Source: Pseudomonadota bacterium
Lineage (GTDB): Bacteria > Desulfobacterota > Desulfobulbia > Desulfobulbales > Desulfobulbaceae
Length of the DNA stretch: 8,599 nt
Assembly (NCBI GenBank): GCA_009782165.1
Contig: WQUH01000284.1
Span: forward strand, 1 to 8,599
Direction: 5' to 3'
Each line of letters starts with the position of its first letter. Position 1 is the stretch's first letter. The notes under the pieces are model-generated. The model had not been told where the DNA came from. It saw only the letters and a list, made by a program, of their open reading frames with translations, and ran no database searches. Shown in pieces: positions 1-7,896 of the stretch. The translations under genes were made by a program, and so were the position numbers.

Positions 1-780
1 CTGACGCTGGCCCAGGCCCTGGCGCAATACGACATCATGCGGCCCGGGGCCGCCGAGGCGGCGAGGATGCTGTACCGCAGCGCTCCGGGCGGAGGACGCA
101 ATCTGGTCATGGGGTCGCAGCAGACTTTCTTCCCCGAACTGGACACCGACCGCGCCGCGGGCTGCATCCGCGACATCGCCCACGCCTATTCCCAGGACGG
201 CGGTCTGGCGGTCCTGTACGGCAATATCGCCGAGAAGGGGTGTATCGTCAAGACTGCCGGGGTCGATGCCTCGATCCTTCATTTCACCGGTCGTGCCAAA
301 GTGTACCACTCCCAGGAGGAGGCCTGCGAGGCCATCCTGGGCGACGCCGTCCAGGCCGGCGACGTGGTCTGCATCCTCTACGAGGGCCCCAAAGGGGGGC
401 CGGGGATGCAGGAGATGCTCTATCCCACCTCGTATCTCAAATCGCGGCATCTGGGCGCCGCCTGTGCCCTGGTGACCGACGGCCGTTTTTCCGGCGGCAC
501 CTCCGGCTTGTCCATCGGCCATGTCTCCCCCGAGGCGGCCGGCGGCGGGGCCATCGGTCTGGTGCGCGAGGGCGACCGCATCGACATCGATATCCCGCGG
601 CGCACCATTTCGCTCCTGGTCAGCGACGAAGAGCTGGCTGCCCGCCGCCGCGAGGAGGAAGCCCGAGGCGTCTCGGCCTTTACTCCCAAGCGGGACCGCG
701 CGGTCAGCACAGCCCTGCGGGCCTATGCCCGCTTTGCCGCCTCCGCCGACCAGGGCGCGGTCCGGCTGCTCGACATCTGA
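1..780 (+). CDS. ilvD: Dihydroxy-acid dehydratase, C-terminal part (5' end outside the window)
   Basis: IlvD dehydrates 2,3-dihydroxy-isovalerate and 2,3-dihydroxy-3-methylvalerate to the 2-keto acids, the third common step of valine and isoleucine synthesis in the cytoplasm. The reading frame is open from the first base and ends at TGA 778-780, giving 259 residues of a protein that is usually 555-620 long. Family motifs seen are [17 protein letters not shown] (about residues 73-89), [20 protein letters not shown] (about 127-146) and [20 protein letters not shown] (about 160-179). The Ser of GRFSGG (about residue 164) is the proposed catalytic base. The C-terminus, with TPK and an ALRAYA stretch, resembles the long enterobacterial-type IlvD rather than the short type. 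The N-terminal cysteines that bind the iron-sulfur cluster lie upstream of the window. No frameshift is visible. The Phe-for-Trp change in the late 'AFTPK' stretch is unremarkable. Identification is secure; completeness of the N-terminus cannot be judged. Confidence 0.97.
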   Translation: MTLAQALAQYDIMRPGAAEAARMLYRSAPGGGRNLVMGSQQTFFPELDTDRAAGCIRDIAHAYSQDGGLAVLYGNIAEKGCIVKTAGVDASILHFTGRAKVYHSQEEACEAILGDAVQAGDVVCILYEGPKGGPGMQEMLYPTSYLKSRHLGAACALVTDGRFSGGTSGLSIGHVSPEAAGGGAIGLVREGDRIDIDIPRRTISLLVSDEELAARRREEEARGVSAFTPKRDRAVSTALRAYARFAASADQGAVRLLDI

Positions 781-793
781 TCGGATTGGTGCC

Positions 794-832
794 GACAGGT
801 TCCGGCGGCGGGTGGATTCTGCCGGACCTGTC
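794..832 (+). terminator. Strong stem-loop just after ilvD (possible terminator without U-tract)
   Basis: Thirteen bases after the ilvD stop, 794-806 pairs with 821-832: GACAGG with CCTGTC and CCGGC with GCCGG, plus one T-A pair and a single bulged T. This gives a stem of about 12 base pairs and a 14-base loop. No T-run follows on the + strand, so it is not a textbook rho-independent terminator. It could stabilise the 3' end of the ilvD mRNA or act as a U-less terminator. The structure is seen directly; the role is inference. Confidence 0.45.
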
Positions 833-945
833 AGCCCGCCTGGCAACGAGTGGCTGTCCGGAAGGAATACAATCCGCCCGGCGGGATTTCGTATCTGTCC
901 GCAAGGCGCACGGATAAACGGGGTTGACTGCGGAACCAGAGCGCA

Positions 946-962
946 GGGCGCGGAACGCGCCC
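946..962. repeat. Perfect GC-rich hairpin in the ilvD-csp gap
   Basis: GGGCGCG (946-952) and CGCGCCC (956-962) form a perfect 7-base-pair stem around a GAA triloop. It lies between two convergent genes, ilvD and csp. Neither strand has a T-run directly after it. The rest of 781-1034 contains no credible gene; the frames open there lack a start with a ribosome-binding site and resemble no family. Confidence 0.4.
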
Positions 963-982
963 CGGCCAAAAGATGCGGGCGG

Positions 983-1015
983 TCCACGCACGGCCTTGCC
1001 GGGCCCGTGCGTGGA
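983..1015 (-). terminator. Stem-loop downstream of csp (likely 3' end of the csp transcript)
   Basis: TCCACGCACGG (983-993) is perfectly complementary to CCGTGCGTGGA (1005-1015), an 11-base-pair stem with an 11-base loop. It begins 19 bases past the csp stop at 1035 on the - strand. On the - strand a short TTTT occurs about 11 bases after the stem, not immediately after it, so intrinsic termination would be atypical. The position and stem strength make a terminator or 3'-end stabiliser the best guess. Confidence 0.45.
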
Positions 1016-1034
1016 TAAGGGCGGGCCGTTGAGA

Positions 1035-1235
1035 CTACAGCTTGACGACGTTTTCGGCAGCCGGCCCCTTGGCGCCGCTGACGACCTCGAATTTCACCCG
1101 GTCCCCCTCCTTCAGGGATTTGAATCCTTGGCCCTGGACCGCGGAATAGTGGACAAAGACATCCTTGCCGCCATCCTGTTGGATAAAGCCGAACCCTTTG
1201 GAATCATTAAACCATTTTACCGTTCCTTCTGCCAT
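1035..1235 (-). CDS. csp: Cold-shock protein, CspA family
   Basis: This is a 66-residue single cold-shock (OB-fold) domain protein, the usual CspA size. It binds single-stranded RNA and DNA and melts secondary structure in mRNA, in the cytoplasm. The two nucleic-acid binding motifs are present: RNP1 as KGFGFI (residues 13-18) and RNP2 as VFVHY (residues 26-30), after the typical GTVKWFND opening. The C-terminus ends in AENVVKL, as is standard for the family. The ATG at 1235 is chosen because AAGGAGG sits seven bases upstream and the family begins with M-x-x-G-T-V-K-W-F. A TTG at 1256 is in frame but lies upstream of that ribosome-binding site. The gene is monocistronic: its neighbour ilvD is convergent and glyQ lies more than 500 bases upstream on the same strand. 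Which paralogue it is, and whether it is cold-induced, cannot be told from the protein. Confidence 0.96.
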   Translation of the reverse strand: MAEGTVKWFNDSKGFGFIQQDGGKDVFVHYSAVQGQGFKSLKEGDRVKFEVVSGAKGPAAENVVKL

Positions 1236-1267
1236 AGCCGTTCCTCCTTGTGTCAACGACCTTACTC

Positions 1268-1357
1268 TGACCTGGGTTGCAGGTCATCTTTGCAGTGCGG
1301 GTTCAGCCGACCGATATGCGGGGCGATTGCAGGAAAAGCGTCCTGCGCCCATATCGG
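1268..1357 (-). promoter_or_regulatory. Structured leader of csp: two stem-loops upstream of the start
   Basis: Reading toward csp on the - strand, a long hairpin comes first. CCGATATG (1311-1318) pairs with CATATCGG (1350-1357), then GGC with GCC after a 3-base bulge, then GCAGGA (1329-1334) with TCCTGC (1341-1346) after a 4-base bulge. A second hairpin follows: TGACCTG (1268-1274) pairs perfectly with CAGGTCA (1280-1286) around GGTTG. The second lies about 32 bases before the start codon, leaving the ribosome-binding site free. Long structured leaders that change fold with temperature are known for E. coli cspA. Here the function is inferred from position only, and no cold-box sequence was recognised. 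No confident promoter was found upstream. Confidence 0.45.
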
Positions 1358-1774
1358 TACGGTACAACCCTGAGAAAACCGTGTAGTTCCCTCGGTGCAG
1401 CCGGTCCCTGTCCGTGGCCCGCAATTTTTTTGGCGGCGCGCATACCCGAGGTGTTGACAACGCACAGCGGGAGGGCCGGAAAAGGCGGCCGCTTCGGGGG
1501 CATGAGATACGGGAAGACCGAGGAACATGATGTTCATTCAGAGAATGTACAGGAAGGTATCGGTACAGCAGACAAAAGGGGGGAGTCCGACCGCGGATGG
1601 AACCAAAAGAGACAGAGGATACACACAATGAACCACAGAGAGCCGAACAGTTCTGCCGATGAAGGATAACTACATTTCAAGAATTTTTCTACCGCAAACT
1701 CCCTTGAAATGCCAGATGTTTTTTGGGCCGTTTCGGTTTTTCCCCTCTCCCCGTGCCGGCTTCCGCGCGGGCGA
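1358..1774. other. Gene-free stretch between the csp leader and glyQ
   Basis: No frame here has a plausible start, ribosome-binding site and recognisable protein. The base composition is more mixed than in the coding parts, with a T7 run at 1425-1431 and an AC/AG-rich patch at about 1600-1650. The promoter and upstream leader of csp must lie here unless csp is read from glyQ. One inverted repeat (1673-1711) is listed separately. Nothing else could be supported. Confidence 0.5.
1673..1711 (-). terminator. Inverted repeat downstream of glyQ
   Basis: CATTTCAAG (1673-1681) is perfectly complementary to CTTGAAATG (1703-1711), a 9-base-pair stem with a 21-base loop. It starts 63 bases beyond the glyQ stop. 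On the - strand no T-run follows, and the stem is AT-rich, so a strong intrinsic terminator is unlikely. It could be a weak 3'-end structure or a protein-binding site for either flanking gene. Confidence 0.3.
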
Positions 1775-2656
1775 TCAGACCGCCGCCATTTCCTTGAGCA
1801 GAGGGAATCCCATCGCCTCCCGTTGCTCGACGTAGCGCTGCGCCACCTGGCGGGCAATGGAGCGGATCCGGCCGATGTACCGGGTGCGCTCGGCCACGCT
1901 GATGGCCTTGCGGGCATCGAGCAGGTTGAAGGTGTGGGAGCATTTGAGGCAATAGTCGTATCCCGGCAGAATCAGATTTTTTTCGATCAGTTTCAGGGCC
2001 TCGCGCTCGTAGGTGTCGAAGGCGTGAAACAGCTCGGCGACATTGGCCTCCTCGAAGTTGAAGGTGGAAAATTCCTTCTCGGCCTGGTGGAAGATCTCGC
2101 CGTAGGTCACCTCTTTGTTCCAGGCGATGTCGTACACCGAATCCACCTTCTGGAGATACATGGCGATCCGTTCCAGGCCGTAGGTGATCTCGGCGGTGAC
2201 AGGTTTGAGGTCAATGGAGCCGGCCTGCTGGAAATAGGTGAACTGGGTGATCTCCATGCCGTCGAGCCAGACTTCCCAGCCGAGGCCCCAGGCCCCCAGG
2301 GTGGGCGACTCCCAGTCGTCCTCGACGAAACGGATGTCGTGCTCCAGCAGGTTGAGGCCGAATTTCTCCAGACTTTCCAGGTACATGGCCTGCACATCCG
2401 CTGGCGATGGTTTGATCACCACCTGGTACTGGTAATAGTGCTGCAACCGGTTCGGGTTTTCGCCGTACCGGCCATCGGTCGGCCGCCGCGACGGCTGCAC
2501 ATAGGCGGCCTTCCACGGCTCCGGCCCCAGGGCCCGGAGCAGGGTGGCGGGGTGGAAGGTGCCGGCGCCGACTTCCATGTCATAGGGCTGCATGACGACA
2601 CAGCCCGCGGATGCCCAGTAGCTGTTCAAGGTGGCGATGATGTCCTGAAAATACAT
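1775..2656 (-). CDS. glyQ: Glycyl-tRNA synthetase alpha subunit
   Basis: GlyQ is the catalytic chain of the bacterial alpha2beta2 glycyl-tRNA synthetase. It activates glycine with ATP and, together with the GlyS beta chain that recognises the tRNA, charges tRNA-Gly in the cytoplasm. The 293-residue product has the normal length (about 290-305). Its opening [15 protein letters not shown] and the stretches [51 protein letters not shown] and [11 protein letters not shown] are near-invariant in the family and form the class II catalytic core. The ATG at 2656 is chosen because homology begins there; its ribosome-binding site is weak (TGGAA-like). The frame stays open far upstream across uvrA, but that is an antisense artefact. 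The gene is divergent from uvrA. No glyS follows: the next gene on this strand is csp, 540 bases away. No disruption is visible. Confidence 0.98.
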   Translation of the reverse strand: MYFQDIIATLNSYWASAGCVVMQPYDMEVGAGTFHPATLLRALGPEPWKAAYVQPSRRPTDGRYGENPNRLQHYYQYQVVIKPSPADVQAMYLESLEKFGLNLLEHDIRFVEDDWESPTLGAWGLGWEVWLDGMEITQFTYFQQAGSIDLKPVTAEITYGLERIAMYLQKVDSVYDIAWNKEVTYGEIFHQAEKEFSTFNFEEANVAELFHAFDTYEREALKLIEKNLILPGYDYCLKCSHTFNLLDARKAISVAERTRYIGRIRSIARQVAQRYVEQREAMGFPLLKEMAAV

Positions 2657-2833
2657 GGCGCGATTTTCCAGTATTGATTGTTGCGGGATCGTGGCTACAA
2701 GTATGCGGCAATCTACCACAGGACAGGGGCCCGGTAAATGAAATTGTCGGGCGCGGGCGCAGGCGGCGGCGACTGGCCCCGGCGGCCTTCCAGGACAAGG
2801 AGCGGCGCTGTCCGCACGCACGAGCAGGGCGCA
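2657..2833. promoter_or_regulatory. Divergent glyQ/uvrA intergenic region
   Basis: These 177 bases separate the start codons of the two divergent genes and must carry at least one promoter unless transcription enters from elsewhere. A weak + strand candidate is TTGTTG, 18 bases, TATGCG within about 2679-2710. I found no convincing LexA/SOS box of the CTGT-N8-ACAG type, which might be expected for uvrA in enterobacteria but is not universal elsewhere. An upstream in-frame ATG for uvrA at 2738 also falls here and was not preferred. Confidence 0.35.
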
Positions 2834-5662
<2,829 letters not shown>

Positions 5663-5682
5663 ACGGTTTTTTCACTGTCTTT

Positions 5683-5744
5683 CCGATCCATCCCCTGGTA
5701 GGATGCCCTGATCGGATCCCCTGCCGGTGTTGACTAACCCCGGC
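5683..5744 (+). terminator. Two tandem stem-loops between uvrA and secB
   Basis: First hairpin: CCGATC (5683-5688) pairs with GATCGG (5710-5715), and CATCC (5689-5693) with GGATG (5701-5705), a total of 11 pairs with a 4-base bulge and a 7-base loop. Second hairpin: GCCGG (5723-5727) pairs with CCGGC (5740-5744), followed by GTTTAAA. A T6 run at 5666-5671 precedes rather than follows the structure. The pair could end the uvrA transcript or form the secB leader; neither is a classic terminator. Confidence 0.35.
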
Positions 5745-5775
5745 GTTTAAATGACTTCCACCACAAGGACAGACC

Positions 5776-6240
5776 ATGGCAGAGCAAACCCCCAACCAGC
5801 AAGACCTCCCCATTTTCCGTATGCAGAAGATGTACATCAAGGACTTTTCCTTCGAGAGCCCCAATGCCCCCAAGGTGTTTCTGGCGCGCAATCAGGATCC
5901 CAAGGTGGATTTCAATCTGCAGTTGAAAAACCAGAAGATCGATGACGACCACAGCGAGGTTTCCATCGCCATCACCGCCAAGATCCTGGACAAGAACAGC
6001 GAGGATGCGGTGATGTTCATCGTCGAGATCGAGCATGCCGCTGTTTTTCTGATGAAGAACATTCCCCAGGAACACCACAACCGGGTATTGGCGGTCGACT
6101 GCCCCCTGATGCTCTTTCCCTTCACCCGTCAGATCGTCTGTCAGGCCGCGGTGGACGGCGGTTTCATGCCGTTTTTGATGGAGCCGATCAACTTCATCGC
6201 CCTCTACGAAAACGCCCAGCGGCAACAGAAGGACGCGTGA
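5776..6240 (+). CDS. secB: Protein-export chaperone SecB
   Basis: SecB is a cytoplasmic tetrameric chaperone that holds precursor proteins unfolded and hands them to SecA for export through SecYEG. The 154-residue product has the usual length (about 150-170). Recognisable family stretches are the N-terminal RMQKMYIKDFSFESPNAP (about residues 15-32), the central EIEHAAVFLMKNIP and the CPLMLFPFTRQIV segment. The C-terminal DGGFMPFLMEPINFIALYENA is also typical and reads more like alphaproteobacterial SecB than E. coli SecB. An AAGGA ribosome-binding site lies seven bases before the ATG at 5776. A C-terminal SecA-binding tail is present but short and lysine/aspartate-ended. The gene follows uvrA on the same strand but is separated by two stem-loops, so it may have its own promoter. 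SecB is patchy outside alpha-, beta- and gammaproteobacteria, which makes it a useful taxonomic hint. Confidence 0.95.
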   Translation: MAEQTPNQQDLPIFRMQKMYIKDFSFESPNAPKVFLARNQDPKVDFNLQLKNQKIDDDHSEVSIAITAKILDKNSEDAVMFIVEIEHAAVFLMKNIPQEHHNRVLAVDCPLMLFPFTRQIVCQAAVDGGFMPFLMEPINFIALYENAQRQQKDA

Positions 6241-6260
6241 CCAATTGGGCGGATAATTTT

Positions 6261-6348
6261 GCGGGATGCCCCGCAAGCGGATACCAGCGGCGGGCAGGCG
6301 TGTCGCCTGCCCGCCGACTCATGGGATGAGACCGGCTGGACGACCGGT
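6261..6348. repeat. Cluster of four consecutive hairpins between secB and the rubrerythrin
   Basis: In order: GCGGG (6261-6265) with CCCGC (6270-6274); CGGCGGGCAGGCG (6288-6300) with CGCCTGCCCGCCG (6304-6316), a perfect 13-base-pair stem around a TGT triloop; CTCAT (6318-6322) with ATGAG (6326-6330); and ACCGG (6331-6335) with CCGGT (6344-6348). The second is strong enough to act as the 3' end of the secB transcript, but no T-run follows it on either strand. It could equally be a dispersed REP-like palindrome. The rest of 6241-6440 is non-coding and must include the promoter of the rubrerythrin; no promoter boxes were convincing. Confidence 0.5.
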
Positions 6349-6440
6349 TGCTGTCATTGTTGATGGAGCAGCGCGAAATTTTTCGTGTGACTGTTGCGGT
6401 AGGCCGATGGAATTGTCATCAATCAAACAGGAGGTCTCTC

Positions 6441-7127
6441 ATGTACCAGTGCAGCAGAAGGAAGATGTTGGGTTTGGTGGGCGGCATTGTGGCCGGCGGC
6501 GCCATCGCCGGGCTGGCCGGACCCGCTTGGGCCGCAACCACGGGGACGAAATCCGGGGCAACGGCCCTGTATCCGAAAACATTCAAGAGCCTTATGGCCG
6601 CGGTGGCATTCGAGGTGCAGGCGAACGCGAACTATCTCGCTTTTGCCGATGCGGCCGATAAAGACGGCCACAGAGAAATCGCGGCAATTTTCCGGGCCAT
6701 CGCTGCCGCTGAACTCAAGCATGCGAATGACGAGTTTGCCATTGCGCAAAGCCTCATAAGCTCGGCGGTAAAGCCCAAGGCCGAGAAGGCGGCGCTGGCA
6801 GGCTCAACCGCGGCAAACCTGCAAGCGGCCATTGCTGGAGAGACCGAAGAATATACGAAAATCTATCCGGGATTTGTCAAAATCGCCCAGGCGGAGCGGA
6901 TGCGTACCGCCCTCGGCATCTTTACCATCGCGAAACTGGCGGAGGAGGTTCACGCCGGCATCTATGCGGATTTACTCAAGCATATCGACAAATTCGATCG
7001 GGAGAAATACGCGAAAGTGTATCGTTGCCCGGTTTGCGGCAATATCGTGCCCACAGTGCGCCCCATGGCCTGTCCCATTTGCGGCGATGAGGGCGAGGAT
7101 CTGATCGAATACACCATTGTCGGATAG
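6441..7127 (+). CDS. rbr: Rubrerythrin with twin-arginine signal peptide
   Basis: Rubrerythrins reduce hydrogen peroxide at a di-iron site, with electrons arriving through a rubredoxin-like iron centre. The 228-residue product starts with a Tat-type signal. Its SRRKML sequence (residues 5-10) is followed by a Gly/Ala-rich hydrophobic stretch to residue 28 and an A-W-A cleavage site at 29-31, so the mature enzyme is probably exported to the periplasm with cofactors in place. The di-iron ligands are all present with family spacing: Glu58, Glu91, His94, Glu134, Glu137, Glu168 and His171. The C-terminal rubredoxin-like knuckles are C196-P-V-C199 and C211-P-I-C214. The ATG at 6441 is chosen for its AGGAGGT ribosome-binding site six bases upstream and because it places the Tat motif at the N-terminus. 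An in-frame TTG at 6348 would bury the signal. It appears monocistronic. Its base composition looks slightly less GC-rich than uvrA by eye. Confidence 0.93.
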   Translation: MYQCSRRKMLGLVGGIVAGGAIAGLAGPAWAATTGTKSGATALYPKTFKSLMAAVAFEVQANANYLAFADAADKDGHREIAAIFRAIAAAELKHANDEFAIAQSLISSAVKPKAEKAALAGSTAANLQAAIAGETEEYTKIYPGFVKIAQAERMRTALGIFTIAKLAEEVHAGIYADLLKHIDKFDREKYAKVYRCPVCGNIVPTVRPMACPICGDEGEDLIEYTIVG

Positions 7128-7134
7128 CGCTTGG

Positions 7135-7157
7135 TGCACGCGCCCAACCAGCGTGCA
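7135..7157 (+). terminator. Stem-loop directly after the rubrerythrin
   Basis: TGCACGC (7135-7141) pairs perfectly with GCGTGCA (7151-7157) around a 9-base loop, starting 8 bases past the stop codon. No T-run follows, so it is at best an atypical terminator. It is one of several strong hairpins in this window that directly follow genes without a U-tract. Confidence 0.4.
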
Positions 7158-7186
7158 GGGCCGAAAACGCCAAAACGAGCGCCCGC

Positions 7187-7210
7187 CGTCCTTCGACAAG
7201 CTCAGGATGG
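7187..7210. repeat. Dispersed-repeat-like palindrome (TTCGACAAGCTCAGGA type)
   Basis: The stretch CCTTCGACAAGCTCAGGA at 7190-7207 matches a short intergenic palindrome that I recall recurring many times in various proteobacterial genomes. CGTCCT (7187-7192) pairs with AGGATG (7204-7209), including one G-T pair. Only one copy lies in this window, so its repeat status rests on recall and not on the sequence itself. It sits at the border between the housekeeping genes and the toxin-antitoxin zone. Confidence 0.45.
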
Positions 7211-7260
7211 CGCGGAGAGGGCGGTGTGCTTGCGCCGAGAGAGGGCTGAAAAAAGCATTA

Positions 7261-7554
7261 TTAAAATAGAAATGGAATCAAACTGTCGTTGGGATGGGTG
7301 GCCAGCCAGCGCTGCCCGATGGCCGTCAGGCGATAACGCTGGCTGCGGCTGTTGGGTTTGTCGGGTTGGGTCATTTCGATCAGGCCGAGTTCCAACGCAG
7401 GTGACAGACAGGTTTTGCGGAAGTGCTCCCGATCAGTCAGCCCTGGCGCATCCTGCATGGCCTGCCGAGTCGTTTCGCCGTCGAACTGTGCAAGCAACGT
7501 CCCAACTTGCGGGGTAACTTCCCCTGTGACTTGCGCGGTTTTTCCCCATTGTGT
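7261..7554 (-). pseudogene. 5'-truncated remnant: C-terminal winged-helix part of a Fic/AlbA-type ATP-binding regulator
   Basis: The - strand frame ending at TAA 7261-7263 encodes about 97 residues. It begins with the repeat-like QVTGEVTPQVG and continues with DREHFRKTCLSPALELGLIEM, PDKPNSRSQRYRLT and a terminal LATH segment. This pattern is typical of the C-terminal winged-helix tail of Fic-family proteins and of AlbA/RecG-C-like ATP-binding transcriptional regulators, whose full length is usually 350-500 residues. The Fic or AlbA domain is missing. The frame stays open further upstream, but only as antisense to the antitoxin and toxin genes, where it resembles nothing. No in-frame ATG with a ribosome-binding site precedes the homology; an ATG at about 7551 on this strand is out of frame. 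The homology ends where the antitoxin operator begins, which suggests the toxin-antitoxin cassette replaced the rest of the gene. The exact parent family is uncertain. Confidence 0.65.
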
Positions 7555-7584
7555 ATACAGTAAGAGGCACGATTGTATACACAA
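7531..7584 (+). promoter_or_regulatory. Promoter and operator of the toxin-antitoxin operon
   Basis: A perfect 10-base inverted repeat, TTGTGTATAC (7549-7558) and GTATACACAA (7575-7584), is separated by 16 bases. Each half contains the palindrome TGTATACA (7552-7559 and 7574-7581). The two centres are 22 bases apart, about two helical turns, so dimers would bind the same face. TTGCGC (7531-7536), 17 bases and TATACA (7554-7559) form a plausible promoter whose -10 box overlaps the left operator half. Self-repression by a Phd-type antitoxin at paired palindromes is known for the family. The assignment of this operator is inference from position. Confidence 0.65.
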
Positions 7585-7596
7585 AAGGAGATACCA

Positions 7597-7896
7597 ATGA
7601 AATTCATGACTGTCCGGGAAATGCGAGGAAGCGGCGCCGGCCTGTGGCGTGACCTTTCCCAGGAAAAAGAATGTGTCGTCACCAACAACGGACGGCCCAT
7701 CGCCATCCTCATTTTTGTGGACGACGATTTTGAAGGGAGCCTCGCCGACATCCGCCGGGCGCGGGCGACGCGGGCGATGACGGAACTCCAGCGGGCCTCG
7801 CTTGCCCGCGACATGGATGGCATGTCGATGGATGAGATTGACGCCATCATCGCCGATACAAGAAAAGGGACGAAGCGAGATGCGCATCGTCCTTGA
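7597..7896 (+). CDS. Phd/YefM-family antitoxin
   Basis: This 99-residue protein is the labile antidote of a type II toxin-antitoxin pair. Its N-terminal MKFMTVREMRGSGAGLWRDL and following CVVTNNGRPIAILI (residues about 27-43) are the Phd/YefM DNA-binding fold, which dimerises on operator DNA. The C-terminal half, rich in Arg and Glu and ending with MSMDEIDAIIADTRK, matches the toxin-neutralising tail seen in Phd-like partners of PIN toxins. The ATG at 7597 has an AAAAGGAG ribosome-binding site about eight bases upstream. A TTG at 7573 lies inside the operator and is rejected. The gene overlaps the toxin start by 17 bases, so the two are translationally coupled with the antitoxin made first. 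Expression is likely repressed by the antitoxin or the complex at the paired TGTATACA sites just upstream. It is not related in sequence to the BrnA-like gene to the right. Confidence 0.88.
   Translation: MKFMTVREMRGSGAGLWRDLSQEKECVVTNNGRPIAILIFVDDDFEGSLADIRRARATRAMTELQRASLARDMDGMSMDEIDAIIADTRKGTKRDAHRP

Noticed and set aside
1236..1256. A TTG start extending the cold-shock protein by 7 residues
   Set aside because: The AAGGAGG ribosome-binding site lies inside that extension and is correctly spaced for the ATG at 1235.
1277..1669. A 130-codon + strand frame in the csp-glyQ gap
   Set aside because: It has no ribosome-binding site and no recognisable motif, and it runs antisense to the csp leader hairpins.
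2738..2833. An upstream ATG that would extend UvrA by 32 residues
   Set aside because: The added segment is low-complexity and not part of the family; homology begins at the ATG at 2834, which gives the usual length.
2657..2833. A possible LexA (SOS) box for uvrA
   Set aside because: No CTGT-N8-ACAG match or close variant was found by eye in the glyQ/uvrA gap.
6348..6440. A TTG start extending the rubrerythrin by 31 residues
   Set aside because: It would bury the twin-arginine signal. The AGGAGGT before the ATG at 6441 and the N-terminal signal layout support the shorter form.
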